DNA from: Bacillota bacterium
GTDB lineage: Bacteria; Bacillota; Limnochordia; DTU087
NCBI GenBank assembly: GCA_012798695.1
Contig: JAAZMR010000028.1
Coordinates: 62,001 to 126,000, forward strand
Length of the DNA: 64,000 nt
Direction: 5' to 3'
The notes under the pieces are model-generated. The model was not told the DNA's origin and ran no database searches. It was given only the letters and a program-made list of their open reading frames with translations. The first letter of the stretch is position 1, and each line of letters opens with the position of its first letter. The position numbers and the translations under genes were made by a program. This document shows, piece by piece, positions 55,846-64,000 of the stretch.

Positions 55846-57525
55846 TTATGTAAGCGCCTCTTCCGCTATTTCTACAGAAGATGCTTCACTGCCATCGTCA
55901 TCCCACAGCCACTGATAGCTCGATACCAAAGGCATCCGCCAGCCGCTGCCAAACCCCCGCTTCGATACTCTCAACCCCGGAGCAGCCTGGTTCCGCTTAT
56001 ACTCAGTCCGCAAGAGAAGCCGGAGAACACGATCAACGGTCTCTATCGGATAGCCTGCTTCCCTAACTTCATGTCTAGTCTTGCCTTCCTCGATAAACAA
56101 CCGCAAGATGCCGTCAAGGATACTGTAAGGGGGCAGAGTGTCTGTATCTTTCTGATCGGGCCGCAATTCAGCCGAGGGAGGCTTAGTCATGGTCGACGCC
56201 GGGATAATCGCTTGCTCCCGATTGATCCAATTGGCTAGACGATAGACATCAGATTTGTAGACATCACTGAGCACCGCTAGGCTCCCACACATATCACCAT
56301 ACAAAGTAGTATATCCCACCGCCAGCTCCGATTTGTTGCTGGCATTGAGTAACAGCCAGCCATACTTGTTGGAAAGAGCCATCCAGAACAGCCCTCGCAA
56401 CCGGGCCTGGATATTCTCCTCAACTACGTCCAGATTGATGTCAATAAAGCAATCTGCCATAGTCCCCTTTACACTAGCCAAGGCATCAGAGATAGGGATG
56501 ATCTGCATATCACAGCCTAGGTTCTTTGCCAAGGCCCGGGCATCAATCATAGAACTAGTGGGTGAATAAGGACTGGGTAGAGAAATGCCGTGGACATACT
56601 CCGGTCCCAAGGCTGCAACGGCCAGACAAGCCACTACAGCCGAATCCAACCCCCCGGACAAACCCAATACGACATCAGTAAACCCAGATTTCCTCATATA
56701 ATCCCGTATACCCAGAATCAGAGCATCATGCAACATGGCGATGGAATTAGTAGTAACTGGTGGCATTTCGCCCCTCAACTTACGATCTTCCATCTCCACG
56801 ATTAGGAGCTCTTCCCGAAAAGGCTGAGTCCTGGCACAGATGTTTCCCTCAGCATCTACAGCCAGCGATTGTCCAGCAAAAATCGATTCATCATTGGCAC
56901 CTACCTGGTTAACCCAAATCACCGGTTTGGCGGTCTTGCGAGCCCTTTGGCTCAGCAATCCTTGGATAGCAGCCTCCTGGCCAAAATAGTAAGGGAAACT
57001 GCCGATATTGACCAAAAGATCCGCTCCCGCTCCGGCTTGGGTCTGCATGAGGCTATCTGGTCCCCCTAGCTCTTCCCCGATCGTGACACCTATGGACAAA
57101 CCGTCTAGATCAAAGCAGTCAGTGGACTGGCCTGAGGCAAAATACCGTGCCTCATCCAATAAATCGTAATCTGCCAACACCCGCTTATGCCGAGAAATGA
57201 TACCTCCCTGGCCATCTAGCAAAAAGGCAGTATTGTATAGGGCCTTCTCCAGTCCTAGGCCATTAGGAAGGCTTTCAACCCCACCGATGATTACCGCAAT
57301 ACCCTGGATACTCTTCCGCAGTGTCTCCACAGCCTTCATGGCGGCAGTTACAAACCCACTGCGAGTCAGAAGGTCCCGGGGAGGATAGCCGGTAATAGCC
57401 ATTTCCGGGAACACGATTAGGCGACACCCCTGCTTTTTGGCCCGGGCAGCATATTCCTGGATCCTACGAGTATTACCCTTCAGATCCCCGATTGCAAAAT
57501 TCAGCTGTGCTAGTGCGATCTTCAA
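55846..57525 (-). CDS. nadE: NAD+ synthetase with glutaminase-like domain lacking the catalytic Cys
   Basis: Last step of NAD synthesis. The N-terminal nitrilase-like domain would supply ammonia from glutamine: Glu41 (VFPEMAITGYPPRDLL) and Lys114 (RHKRVLADYDLLDEARYF) of the triad are present, but the nucleophile position reads GVTIGEELGG, Gly150 (codon GGG at 57076-57078), where active enzymes show GVTICED. The C-terminal synthetase has the P-loop LGLSGGLDSAVVACLAVAAL, SLPSPYSPTSSM and LYGDMCGSLAVLSDVYKSDV. At 559 residues it has family length. Probably ammonia-dependent, with a catalytically dead amidase domain (inference). A terminator follows. Confidence 0.92.
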   Translation of the reverse strand: MKIALAQLNFAIGDLKGNTRRIQEYAARAKKQGCRLIVFPEMAITGYPPRDLLTRSGFVTAAMKAVETLRKSIQGIAVIIGGVESLPNGLGLEKALYNTAFLLDGQGGIISRHKRVLADYDLLDEARYFASGQSTDCFDLDGLSIGVTIGEELGGPDSLMQTQAGAGADLLVNIGSFPYYFGQEAAIQGLLSQRARKTAKPVIWVNQVGANDESIFAGQSLAVDAEGNICARTQPFREELLIVEMEDRKLRGEMPPVTTNSIAMLHDALILGIRDYMRKSGFTDVVLGLSGGLDSAVVACLAVAALGPEYVHGISLPSPYSPTSSMIDARALAKNLGCDMQIIPISDALASVKGTMADCFIDINLDVVEENIQARLRGLFWMALSNKYGWLLLNASNKSELAVGYTTLYGDMCGSLAVLSDVYKSDVYRLANWINREQAIIPASTMTKPPSAELRPDQKDTDTLPPYSILDGILRLFIEEGKTRHEVREAGYPIETVDRVLRLLLRTEYKRNQAAPGLRVSKRGFGSGWRMPLVSSYQWLWDDDGSEASSVEIAEEALT

Positions 57526-57748
57526 ACAATCACCTTCCCTTTGTAGAGAACACCTCTGGCCTTTCCATTATATATCATTCTAGCAGGCTGGCCAGGGCCT
57601 ATGCAAGACGTACCAGGCTGGATTCAGAGACTCTCTGCCGAAATGTGATATAATAGCCAAAACGAGTAAGAGTTCACCCGTCCATTCGCCATTCAATGAT
57701 CGGCAAAGATGGGGCGCCCTATAGACACATTCTAGAGGATGAGTGACC

Positions 57749-58405
57749 ATGCCCAAGAAGCACCGGCGCGGTGGTGTAAAACAGCAACACTCTATTGTTC
57801 CTGGTATACGCAAGCGGCTCCAAAAAATCGCAGCATGCCCTTATGTGCGGGCGGTCACGCCTGGCCGTATTTCCGCGGCCGTTGGCAGCCAGCAACCGAT
57901 GATCGTGTTCCAATATTTCCAAAAGACAGGAATGAAGCTCAGCGGAAAAGTTCCGGGAGCCGTACAAGAGATCTTCGTAGTCAGCTCCAACAAAGAAGCT
58001 GCTCTCAACTGGCTGGTAACTGCCGAGCTGGTTCTTTTGGAGGAAAACCGACCAGGAAAAGCTTACAGCCAGCGCAAAACCAAGCCTGCCAATGAGGAAA
58101 TCCATCTTGCTCCAGAGGCTTCCCCTGATACCATTCAGCGATATATGCAATCACCTAGCTCAAACTTCAGACCCCTAGAAGTGCCTATTGGTGAGCGAAT
58201 GAATGGCCAGATCCGCCGCTTTAGAGATGAGCTGATCCGACAAGAGAAAAAGGAAAAACAAGCAGCCCTCTCAGCCAAGCGGAAACGGCCAAAAGAGCCC
58301 CACACCTCATCTGCCACACCTGTCACCATGGAGGAGTGGCTTGAGGCAGCCGATACGCAAGATACTGCTTACTGGCAAAAGATCAAGGCCCAGAAGGGCC
58401 CGTGA
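57749..58405 (+). CDS. DUF2103 domain protein
   Basis: Uncharacterised protein. The N-terminal ~85 residues match DUF2103: KKHRRGGVKQQHSIVPGIRK, VRAVTPGRISAAVG, and KLSGKVPGAVQEIFVVSS. Histidines and the predicted fold have led to a metal-binding suggestion for the family. The remaining ~130 residues are hydrophilic and helical with lysine-rich runs (RQEKKEKQAALSAKRKRPKE), typical of nucleic-acid or ribosome contact but not diagnostic. A TATAAT lies about 95 bases upstream. It is convergent with typA, seven bases apart. Confidence 0.75.
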   Translation: MPKKHRRGGVKQQHSIVPGIRKRLQKIAACPYVRAVTPGRISAAVGSQQPMIVFQYFQKTGMKLSGKVPGAVQEIFVVSSNKEAALNWLVTAELVLLEENRPGKAYSQRKTKPANEEIHLAPEASPDTIQRYMQSPSSNFRPLEVPIGERMNGQIRRFRDELIRQEKKEKQAALSAKRKRPKEPHTSSATPVTMEEWLEAADTQDTAYWQKIKAQKGP

Positions 58406-58411
58406 GTCTGC

Positions 58412-60232
58412 TTATTTTGGCCGGTTGCGTTGGCTGCGATCGAGCACAGCCTTCCGCAGGCGGATACTCTTAGGCGTAATCTCCACTAGCTCATCTTCAG
58501 CCACAAAGGCCAGAGCCTCCTCCAAGGAAAAAATACGCGGTTCATCGATCTTCGGTGCAATATCTGCCGTAGCTGACCGCATATTGGTGACATGCTTTTT
58601 CTTGGCTATGTTGACATCGAGATCATTCTCCCGACAGTTTTCACCGATAATCATTCCTTCATATACCATAGTGCCCGGCCGGATAAAGAGTATGCCTCTC
58701 TCTTGAATGTTATTGATCGCATAGGCAGTGGCTTCCCCTGTTTCCCAAGCTACCAGGGCTCCACTGGTTCGCTGGGAGATATCTCCCCGGTAGGGGCCAT
58801 ATCCGTAAAAGGTATAGTGCATTACACCATTGCCCTTGGTTTCTGTGAGAAACTCAGAGGCAAAACCAATCAGCCCTCGGGTAGGAACTGTAAATTCCAG
58901 TTTCAACCGATTGTCACCCATCTGGGACATATTAAGCAGCTCGCCACGGCGGGTCCCGAGATTATCCATAACTACCCCCAGATATTCCGTGGGTATGTCC
59001 ACGACCAAGCGCTCCAAGGGCTCCATGATACCGGCATCTGACTCATGGAGAATCACCTGGGGCTTGGAGACAGCCATCTCGTAGCCTTCCCGCCTCATGT
59101 TCTCAATCAAGATAGAAAGATGCAATTCCCCTCTACCAGCTACCTCAAACACATCGGGGCTATCGGTGGCCCTTACTCTCAATGCGACATTTACTCTCTT
59201 TTCCCGCTCTAGCCGGTCCCACAAATGGCGGCTGGTCAGATACTTGCCTTCCTGACCGGCAAAGGGACTATCATTCACCCGAAACAGCATCATGAGCGTA
59301 GGCTGGTCAACCTCCAATGGTGGTAAAGGAGCCGGCTGTTCTACTGAAGTAATCGTATCACCAATCTCGACATTGTCCATACCGGCTAGAGCCACGATCT
59401 CCCCCACTGGTGCGTGATCCGCAGGGACCCGTCTTAGATTTTCGAAGACAAATAACTGACCAACAGTCTCTTTCTGCAATTTGTCGGTGCCGCCTCGGGT
59501 TACCACAACCTGATCACCCCGACTGAGTGTGCCATTGTGCAGACGACCGATGGCAATGCGCCCTATATATGAATCATAATCCAGAGTACTGACCATCAGC
59601 TGCAACGGGGCCTGGGGGCTACCTGCAGGTGCTGGTACATAGTTAACTATCGCCTCTAGAAGTGCTCTTACCGAGCCTTGACCTGCTTGGATGACAGCCA
59701 GAGCATCATCCAGCTCTTCGGCAACTATCCCCAACCGGGCAGTCCCATAGAGCACGGGGTAGTCGAGCAGCTCTTCATCGGCTCCTAGGTCAATAAACAA
59801 ATCCAAGACCTCGTCGACCACCTCTAAAGGGCGGCAATCCGGGCGGTCTATCTTGTTGATTAAGACGATAGGCTGTACTCGGCGAGCCAGCGCTTTCTGC
59901 AACACAAAGCGCGTTTGAGGCATAGGACCCTCAAAGGCATCCACTACCAATAGAGCTCCATCTACCATATCCATGATCCGCTCTACCTCGCCACCAAAGT
60001 CGGTATGGCCGGGAGTATCGACGATATTGATCTTATAGTCTCCATACATGACGGCAGTGTTCTTGGCTAGGATCGTAATACCCCGTTCCCGCTCTAGATC
60101 ATCGGAATCAAGTACTCGATCTTGTATATCGGCATTGGACCGAAAGACACCGGTCTGTTTGAGTATGCCATCCACTAAGGTTGTTTTGCCATGGTCTACA
60201 TGAGCAATAATTGCTACATTACGTAATTCCAT
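58412..60232 (-). CDS. typA: Translational GTPase TypA/BipA
   Basis: Ribosome-associated GTPase with roles in stress and subunit assembly. G domain: [17 protein letters not shown] (G1), [11 protein letters not shown] (G2), [16 protein letters not shown] (G3), [11 protein letters not shown] (G4). The EF-G-like domains and the TypA-specific C-terminus ([40 protein letters not shown]) follow. ATG 60232, with AGGAGG ten bases upstream, gives 606 residues, the usual length; the open frame continues 28 codons upstream without an SD. Confidence 0.97.
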   Translation of the reverse strand: MELRNVAIIAHVDHGKTTLVDGILKQTGVFRSNADIQDRVLDSDDLERERGITILAKNTAVMYGDYKINIVDTPGHTDFGGEVERIMDMVDGALLVVDAFEGPMPQTRFVLQKALARRVQPIVLINKIDRPDCRPLEVVDEVLDLFIDLGADEELLDYPVLYGTARLGIVAEELDDALAVIQAGQGSVRALLEAIVNYVPAPAGSPQAPLQLMVSTLDYDSYIGRIAIGRLHNGTLSRGDQVVVTRGGTDKLQKETVGQLFVFENLRRVPADHAPVGEIVALAGMDNVEIGDTITSVEQPAPLPPLEVDQPTLMMLFRVNDSPFAGQEGKYLTSRHLWDRLEREKRVNVALRVRATDSPDVFEVAGRGELHLSILIENMRREGYEMAVSKPQVILHESDAGIMEPLERLVVDIPTEYLGVVMDNLGTRRGELLNMSQMGDNRLKLEFTVPTRGLIGFASEFLTETKGNGVMHYTFYGYGPYRGDISQRTSGALVAWETGEATAYAINNIQERGILFIRPGTMVYEGMIIGENCRENDLDVNIAKKKHVTNMRSATADIAPKIDEPRIFSLEEALAFVAEDELVEITPKSIRLRKAVLDRSQRNRPK

Positions 60233-60384
60233 AATAGGTTGGCCTCCTGTTAGCAAAAAACGGACAGATCTAAGACTACCCATCCTCTTTAGTCTGATCA
60301 AGAAGGGTATACACATGTATAGAAATGCTTCTGCCTTTACCTGAAATCAATCGAGACGCGTTTACCCCGCAGCGGAAAGAAGGT

Positions 60385-60921
60385 TTAGGCAAATCCCGGA
60401 ACAACTAGTCGCGAGATATACGCAAAGAGAGTGCCCACCAAACTGCCTGCCAGTACATCAGTGGGATAATGAACTCCAACATAGATGCGAGACCAGCCCA
60501 CTAAGGCTGCCCACACAACCCAAAGCAAAGAGTAGCCAGGAAAAGCTAGTGCATAGCTTATTCCCACAGCGAAACTAGCAGTCGTATGCCCGGAGGGAAA
60601 AGAATAGGCACAGATAGGGACATTAAAAGTACGGATCTGTTCTAGTCGGAAGATCGGGCGGGGGCGGTTCACCAACCGCTTGACCACATGACTAACAAAA
60701 TGGCTGCTAGCTAAAGCCGCCAAAGCCCGGCTGCCGGCAATCACATAGGGAGAACGGCGTTGGCTCAGCCCGGCGAATATGGCAGCAAGGGTAATGCCAA
60801 TGGTAAACCCTGCACTACCGGTCCGAGTCACCCAAACAGATAATGTATCCAACAGCCCACATTTGCAGCGTGTATTAAATAAGCGAAACAACCACTCATC
60901 ACTATCACGAATTGTTGACAA
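60385..60921 (-). CDS. PAP2-family membrane phosphatase
   Basis: Lipid phosphatase of the type-2 phosphatidic acid phosphatase family, with about five to six membrane helices and 178 residues. The three catalytic motifs are complete: KRLVNRPRP (C1), YSFPSGHTTASF (C2) and SRIYVGVHYPTDVLAG (C3, with catalytic His). Likely substrates are undecaprenyl pyrophosphate or phosphatidylglycerol phosphate. It is upstream of typA in the same direction, with 150 bases between. Confidence 0.92.
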   Translation of the reverse strand: MSTIRDSDEWLFRLFNTRCKCGLLDTLSVWVTRTGSAGFTIGITLAAIFAGLSQRRSPYVIAGSRALAALASSHFVSHVVKRLVNRPRPIFRLEQIRTFNVPICAYSFPSGHTTASFAVGISYALAFPGYSLLWVVWAALVGWSRIYVGVHYPTDVLAGSLVGTLFAYISRLVVPGFA

Positions 60922-61165
60922 CCTGACCCCTCCCCCTCGGATAGTCTTAGTTTACCACATCTACCGCCGAAGCGCAGTATGAAATTTGCCGCGCAAAATC
61001 CAGACCAACCACCTGATCTTTGGTCCATTGGATAAGGCTTCCTCTAGACTCAACTATTGCCCAATCTAATCATGGCAAATCTGTACAGACTAACCCTAGA
61101 TGCGAATCAGCCAGCATCTCTCGAGTTTTTCCACGATCTGTCAGCGGGAACAGGAGGAGCTAACT

Positions 61166-62833
61166 ATGACATATGACAAATACCGGCCCCGGGTCGCCTA
61201 TTTTTGCATGGAATATGGGCTCGACGAATCTCTGCCAATCTATGCGGGGGGATTGGGGGTCCTAGCCGGAGATATCCTCAAAACCGCCTTTGACCTAAAA
61301 CTACCCTTCATAGGAATAGGCATCCTGTGGAAGGAAGGATATACTACTCAGCTGATTAACGAACACGGGTGGCCATATGATAGACCCGCTACCTATACTA
61401 GAGACACACTTCAGGATATCGGTATTACCATACATATAACCATCAGGGGTGAACAAGTACCGGTAAGGGTATGGCGGGTCGATAGTTTTGGCAATGCTCC
61501 GCTGTATCTGCTTGATACTGCCGTACCTGGCAGCAGCTATGATTGGGTGACACGGCGATTATATGGAGGTACTCCCCAAGACAGGATCGCCCAGGAAATA
61601 GTGCTCGGCATTGGCGGTATCAGAGCTCTGGAGGCCCTGGGCCATACAGTTGATGTATATCACTTCAATGAAGGGCATGCAGTCCTAGCCGGTATTGAGC
61701 TAATCAGACGAAAAAAGGCCAAAGGACTCACTTTTGATGAAGCCCTGGAAGCTACTCGGAGGGAGGTTGTGTTCACTACTCACACCCCCGTGATGGCTGG
61801 CAATGAGGAACATGAACACAGTCTCTTGCGGTACATGGGAGCCTATGATGGCTTGTCATGGGAAGAAATGCGCCGTATCGGTGATGAACCCTTTAACATG
61901 ACTGTAGCAGGCCTGCGTCTTGCCCATCTTGCCAACGGCGTCTCCAAGCTGCATGGCATGACTGCGAGGGCCATGTGGTCAGATAAGGATGACCGAGCCC
62001 CCATCGTGGCCATTACTAATGGAGTCCATGTTGATACTTGGATGCATCCCAACATGCGCCGCGCCTATGAATCCCGCTTAGGCCTCTGGGCTCCCCATAC
62101 GCAAGCCAAGCGAGAGCTTCTACAGGCGATCGCCAAAAGAACCGGAGTCCAGCTTAACCCACAGTCCTTGCTGATCGGTTTTGCCCGCCGTGCGGCTATG
62201 TACAAGCGGCCTGATCTGATTTTCCAACGCATGGATATCATAGGGCCCCTCCTGGAAAGCGGCCGCGTACAAATGGTCTTTTCCGGAAAGACCCATCCTC
62301 AAGACGAGTCAAGCAAACACCTCGTCAGCAAAATCACAGAGATAACCCAATACTTTCCTCAGAGTGTGGTTTTCCTAGAAAACTACGATATGGAATTGGG
62401 GCGCCTGCTGACAGCCGGCTGCGATGTCTGGCTAAATAACCCGCAAAGACCCCTGGAGGCTTCAGGTACATCCGGCATTAAGGCCGCGCTTAACGGCTGC
62501 CTGAACCTCAGTGTTCTAGATGGATGGTGGATAGAAGGTTGTCAACATGGGGTTAATGGTTGGCAATTTGGTGGTGGATATGAAGGGCACAATCAAAGCC
62601 AATACGACTTGGCCAGCCTTTACGAAATGCTCTTACAGGAGGTGCTTCCTACCTACTATGAGAATCCCAGCCGCTGGCAGAACATGATGCTGGCCAGTAT
62701 CAATACAGCCTATCATCGGTTTTCTTCTCAGCGCATGCTGACAGAGTACTATAATATTTTGTATCAACCATCCAGAACCGTCAAACTGTTAGCAGAAGAG
62801 ATTGAGCAGGTCATGATCGGCACCTTGCACTAG
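61166..62833 (+). CDS. glgP: Alpha-glucan (glycogen/maltodextrin) phosphorylase, short type
   Basis: GT35 enzyme releasing glucose 1-phosphate from alpha-1,4-glucans. It opens RVAYFCMEYGLDESLPIYAGG, contains VYHFNEGHAVLAGIELI and FTTHTPVMAGNEEH, then GFARRAAMYKRPDLI, and the pyridoxal-phosphate lysine motif EASGTSGIKAALNG near residue 470. At 555 residues it is of the short archaeal/thermophile-like class. ATG 61166 is six bases after AGGAGGAG. It stands alone; no other glycogen genes are in the window. Confidence 0.94.
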   Translation: MTYDKYRPRVAYFCMEYGLDESLPIYAGGLGVLAGDILKTAFDLKLPFIGIGILWKEGYTTQLINEHGWPYDRPATYTRDTLQDIGITIHITIRGEQVPVRVWRVDSFGNAPLYLLDTAVPGSSYDWVTRRLYGGTPQDRIAQEIVLGIGGIRALEALGHTVDVYHFNEGHAVLAGIELIRRKKAKGLTFDEALEATRREVVFTTHTPVMAGNEEHEHSLLRYMGAYDGLSWEEMRRIGDEPFNMTVAGLRLAHLANGVSKLHGMTARAMWSDKDDRAPIVAITNGVHVDTWMHPNMRRAYESRLGLWAPHTQAKRELLQAIAKRTGVQLNPQSLLIGFARRAAMYKRPDLIFQRMDIIGPLLESGRVQMVFSGKTHPQDESSKHLVSKITEITQYFPQSVVFLENYDMELGRLLTAGCDVWLNNPQRPLEASGTSGIKAALNGCLNLSVLDGWWIEGCQHGVNGWQFGGGYEGHNQSQYDLASLYEMLLQEVLPTYYENPSRWQNMMLASINTAYHRFSSQRMLTEYYNILYQPSRTVKLLAEEIEQVMIGTLH

Positions 62834-63147
62834 AAATTGCGTCCCCCATACGCTCACACTCATCTGGCAATGGAAGTCTCTACTAGCGCGCTCTTTACCT
62901 CGTGGTTCGGTCAACCTCCTCAACCCGGAGCAGCTTACCTTGTGAGATGAGCTCCATAGCCGCTTTCGCTATGTTGGTTTCTCATGGTTCATTGGCCCGA
63001 AGCCAACATTTTGAGTAAACAAAAACGCGACGTACCATAATACGCCGCCAAACAGCCCTTACTCTATGCTGTAGCTGCATCTGCTCCGAACCTGTTCTTC
63101 GATAGCAGTGATACTATCAGCTGCAGCCTGAAAGCGATTTACCAAGG
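62834..63147. other. Intergenic region, possible small minus-strand frame
   Basis: About 310 bases between the convergent glgP and manA genes. On the minus strand 63147-63061 reads ALVNRFQAAADSITAIEEQV then RSRCSYSIE and a stop, a plausible helical C-terminus, but no SD or start is evident and it follows the manA stop by a few bases. No terminator was found. Confidence 0.35.
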
Positions 63148-64000
63148 CTATGCTAGAGGTACATAACTAGTTCGATAGTCCCCTAAACCTGCGACCCTAT
63201 TGGTAATATCTGAGTAGGTATAACCGTGCAGGATCAGAGATTCAATGATATTACGCCGAATATCTGGTACATAGCATTTCATCAACCTGCCGGTACCATT
63301 AAGCAAATACCGGTTTGTGTAAGCAGGAACTAGAACTGAAGTACCTGATTCTAGGGTAGTATAGCTTTCAGGTTGATTGATACATTGCAGCTCGAAATTC
63401 CCTTCCAGGCAAGTGAGAAGATGGAATCTCTCACCTTGAGTTGCTTCTTCCATAGCACCATCAATCGCCAGCAGCTCTAGAGCAAAATAACGATTGGCTA
63501 CCATGATGGTCCGCTCACCTTGTGGGGCTGCCATCACCAAACCCTTTACCGCGTCACTTCTCTGCCCCGAAAACTGAATCACATCCAAGGCCTGCTTGAT
63601 ATGAAGAGGTCGGTAATTACCGGCTGCATCGATTCGATCCCAATCATAGAGTCGATAGACCGTATCCGAGTTCTGCTGGATCTCCGCCACCACGACCCCA
63701 CTGCCTAGGGCATGCACAACACCAGCCGGTACATCAAAAACATCTCCCGGCTTCACCGGCACCCGACCAAGGGATTTCTGGATAGTGCCGTGTCTGATAG
63801 CATCTCGTAGGGATTCACGGGTTGTCCCAGGCTGTAGGCCATAAATGATTTCAGCTCCTGGGTCGGCGGCGATTACATACCAAGCTTCCCACTTCCCCGG
63901 CTCCCCTACTTCGTGATTAGCGGCATACTCATCATCAGGATGCACCTGAACTGACAAATAGTCATTAGCATCAAGGATTTTCAGAAGCAAGGGAAACTTG
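63148..64000 (-). CDS. manA: Mannose-6-phosphate isomerase, class I (5' end outside window)
   Basis: Zinc cupin enzyme interconverting mannose 6-phosphate and fructose 6-phosphate. The visible part begins KFPLLLKILDANDYLSVQVH and includes PDDEYAANH, GDVFDVPAGVVHALGSGVVVAEIQQNSDTVYRLYDW split near residues 80-117, which carries zinc and active-site residues. The reading frame continues past 64000, so the N-terminus is missing. The frame includes a TTG at 63990 that is internal, not a start. It ends RTSYVPLA. Confidence 0.92.
   Translation of the reverse strand, partial: KFPLLLKILDANDYLSVQVHPDDEYAANHEVGEPGKWEAWYVIAADPGAEIIYGLQPGTTRESLRDAIRHGTIQKSLGRVPVKPGDVFDVPAGVVHALGSGVVVAEIQQNSDTVYRLYDWDRIDAAGNYRPLHIKQALDVIQFSGQRSDAVKGLVMAAPQGERTIMVANRYFALELLAIDGAMEEATQGERFHLLTCLEGNFELQCINQPESYTTLESGTSVLVPAYTNRYLLNGTGRLMKCYVPDIRRNIIESLILHGYTYSDITNRVAGLGDYRTSYVPLA

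Noticed and set aside
62890..62960. GGTTCGGTCAACC-like segment considered as a tRNA T arm
   Set aside because: No acceptor stem, anticodon arm or D arm could be assembled around it. I found no tRNA or rRNA genes in the window by eye.
63061..63147. Minus-strand coding-like stretch after manA ending in a helical C-terminus
   Set aside because: No start codon with an SD could be found and it is under 30 codons; noted only in the intergenic entry.
1..64000. CRISPR arrays, prophage, toxin-antitoxin or defence modules
   Set aside because: No regularly spaced repeats, cas genes, phage structural genes or recognisable defence genes were seen.

Overview
The window looks like a spore-forming member of the Bacillota, probably a deep lineage such as Limnochordia/Hydrogenisporia (inference). 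On the minus strand, roughly from 30.7 kb down to 0.1 kb, it carries the classic Firmicutes order ctsR-mcsA-mcsB-clpC-radA-disA-carD-yacL-ispDF, then cysS-mrnC-rlmB-sigH-rpmG-secE-nusG-rplK-rplA-rplJ-rplL-rpoB-rpoC. SigH, SpmA/SpmB, DisA and CtsR/McsAB point to a spore former. Base composition is moderate, Shine-Dalgarno (SD) sequences are strong, and TTG and GTG starts are common. Many start codons below were chosen from SD spacing, so they differ from the longest open frame.

Regions: 0.06-15.4 kb is transcription, translation and secretion housekeeping with recognisable sigma-A promoters, an L10 leader and terminators. 15.6-20.0 kb is an insertion into that order: a phosphosulfolactate synthase, a 35-residue membrane peptide and a UPF0324 exporter, then UPF0756, DUF1002 and RlpA-like proteins. 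20.1-30.8 kb returns to isoprenoid, DNA-integrity and protein quality-control genes, with a CtsR operator at 30752-30769. 31.0-32.3 kb is spmA-spmB. 33.2-43.4 kb is one tightly packed nine-gene minus-strand operon. 43.4-49.3 kb holds an IS3-family remnant, an ABC sugar transporter without its ATPase and an AraB-like kinase. 49.6-64 kb holds a lone ParA, a two-subunit fumarase, a large membrane protein with a glycosyltransferase, NAD synthetase, TypA, a PAP2 phosphatase, glucan phosphorylase and a mannose-6-phosphate isomerase cut by the window edge.

The most interesting item is the nine-gene operon. It encodes IolG, IolE, IolD and IolB, which together convert myo-inositol to 5-dehydro-2-deoxy-D-gluconate (DKG). 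In place of the usual IolC kinase, IolJ aldolase and IolA dehydrogenase it encodes a split transketolase, a LarA-type racemase, and archaeal-type homologues of phosphoglycerate kinase and glyceraldehyde-3-phosphate dehydrogenase. DKG is a close structural mimic of xylulose 5-phosphate, with a CH2-carboxylate where the sugar phosphate has CH2-O-phosphate. A coherent reading is therefore: transketolase gives D-malate semialdehyde (a mimic of glyceraldehyde 3-phosphate), the GAPDH homologue gives D-malyl phosphate, the PGK homologue gives D-malate plus ATP, the LarA homologue gives L-malate, and a fumarase 7 kb away gives fumarate. The PGK homologue carries Asp where a phosphate-binding Arg/Lys is normal, and the GAPDH homologue departs from several conserved archaeal motifs. 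Both fit a carboxylate substrate. The pathway is an inference from gene content, chemistry and motifs. I do not know of a description of it.
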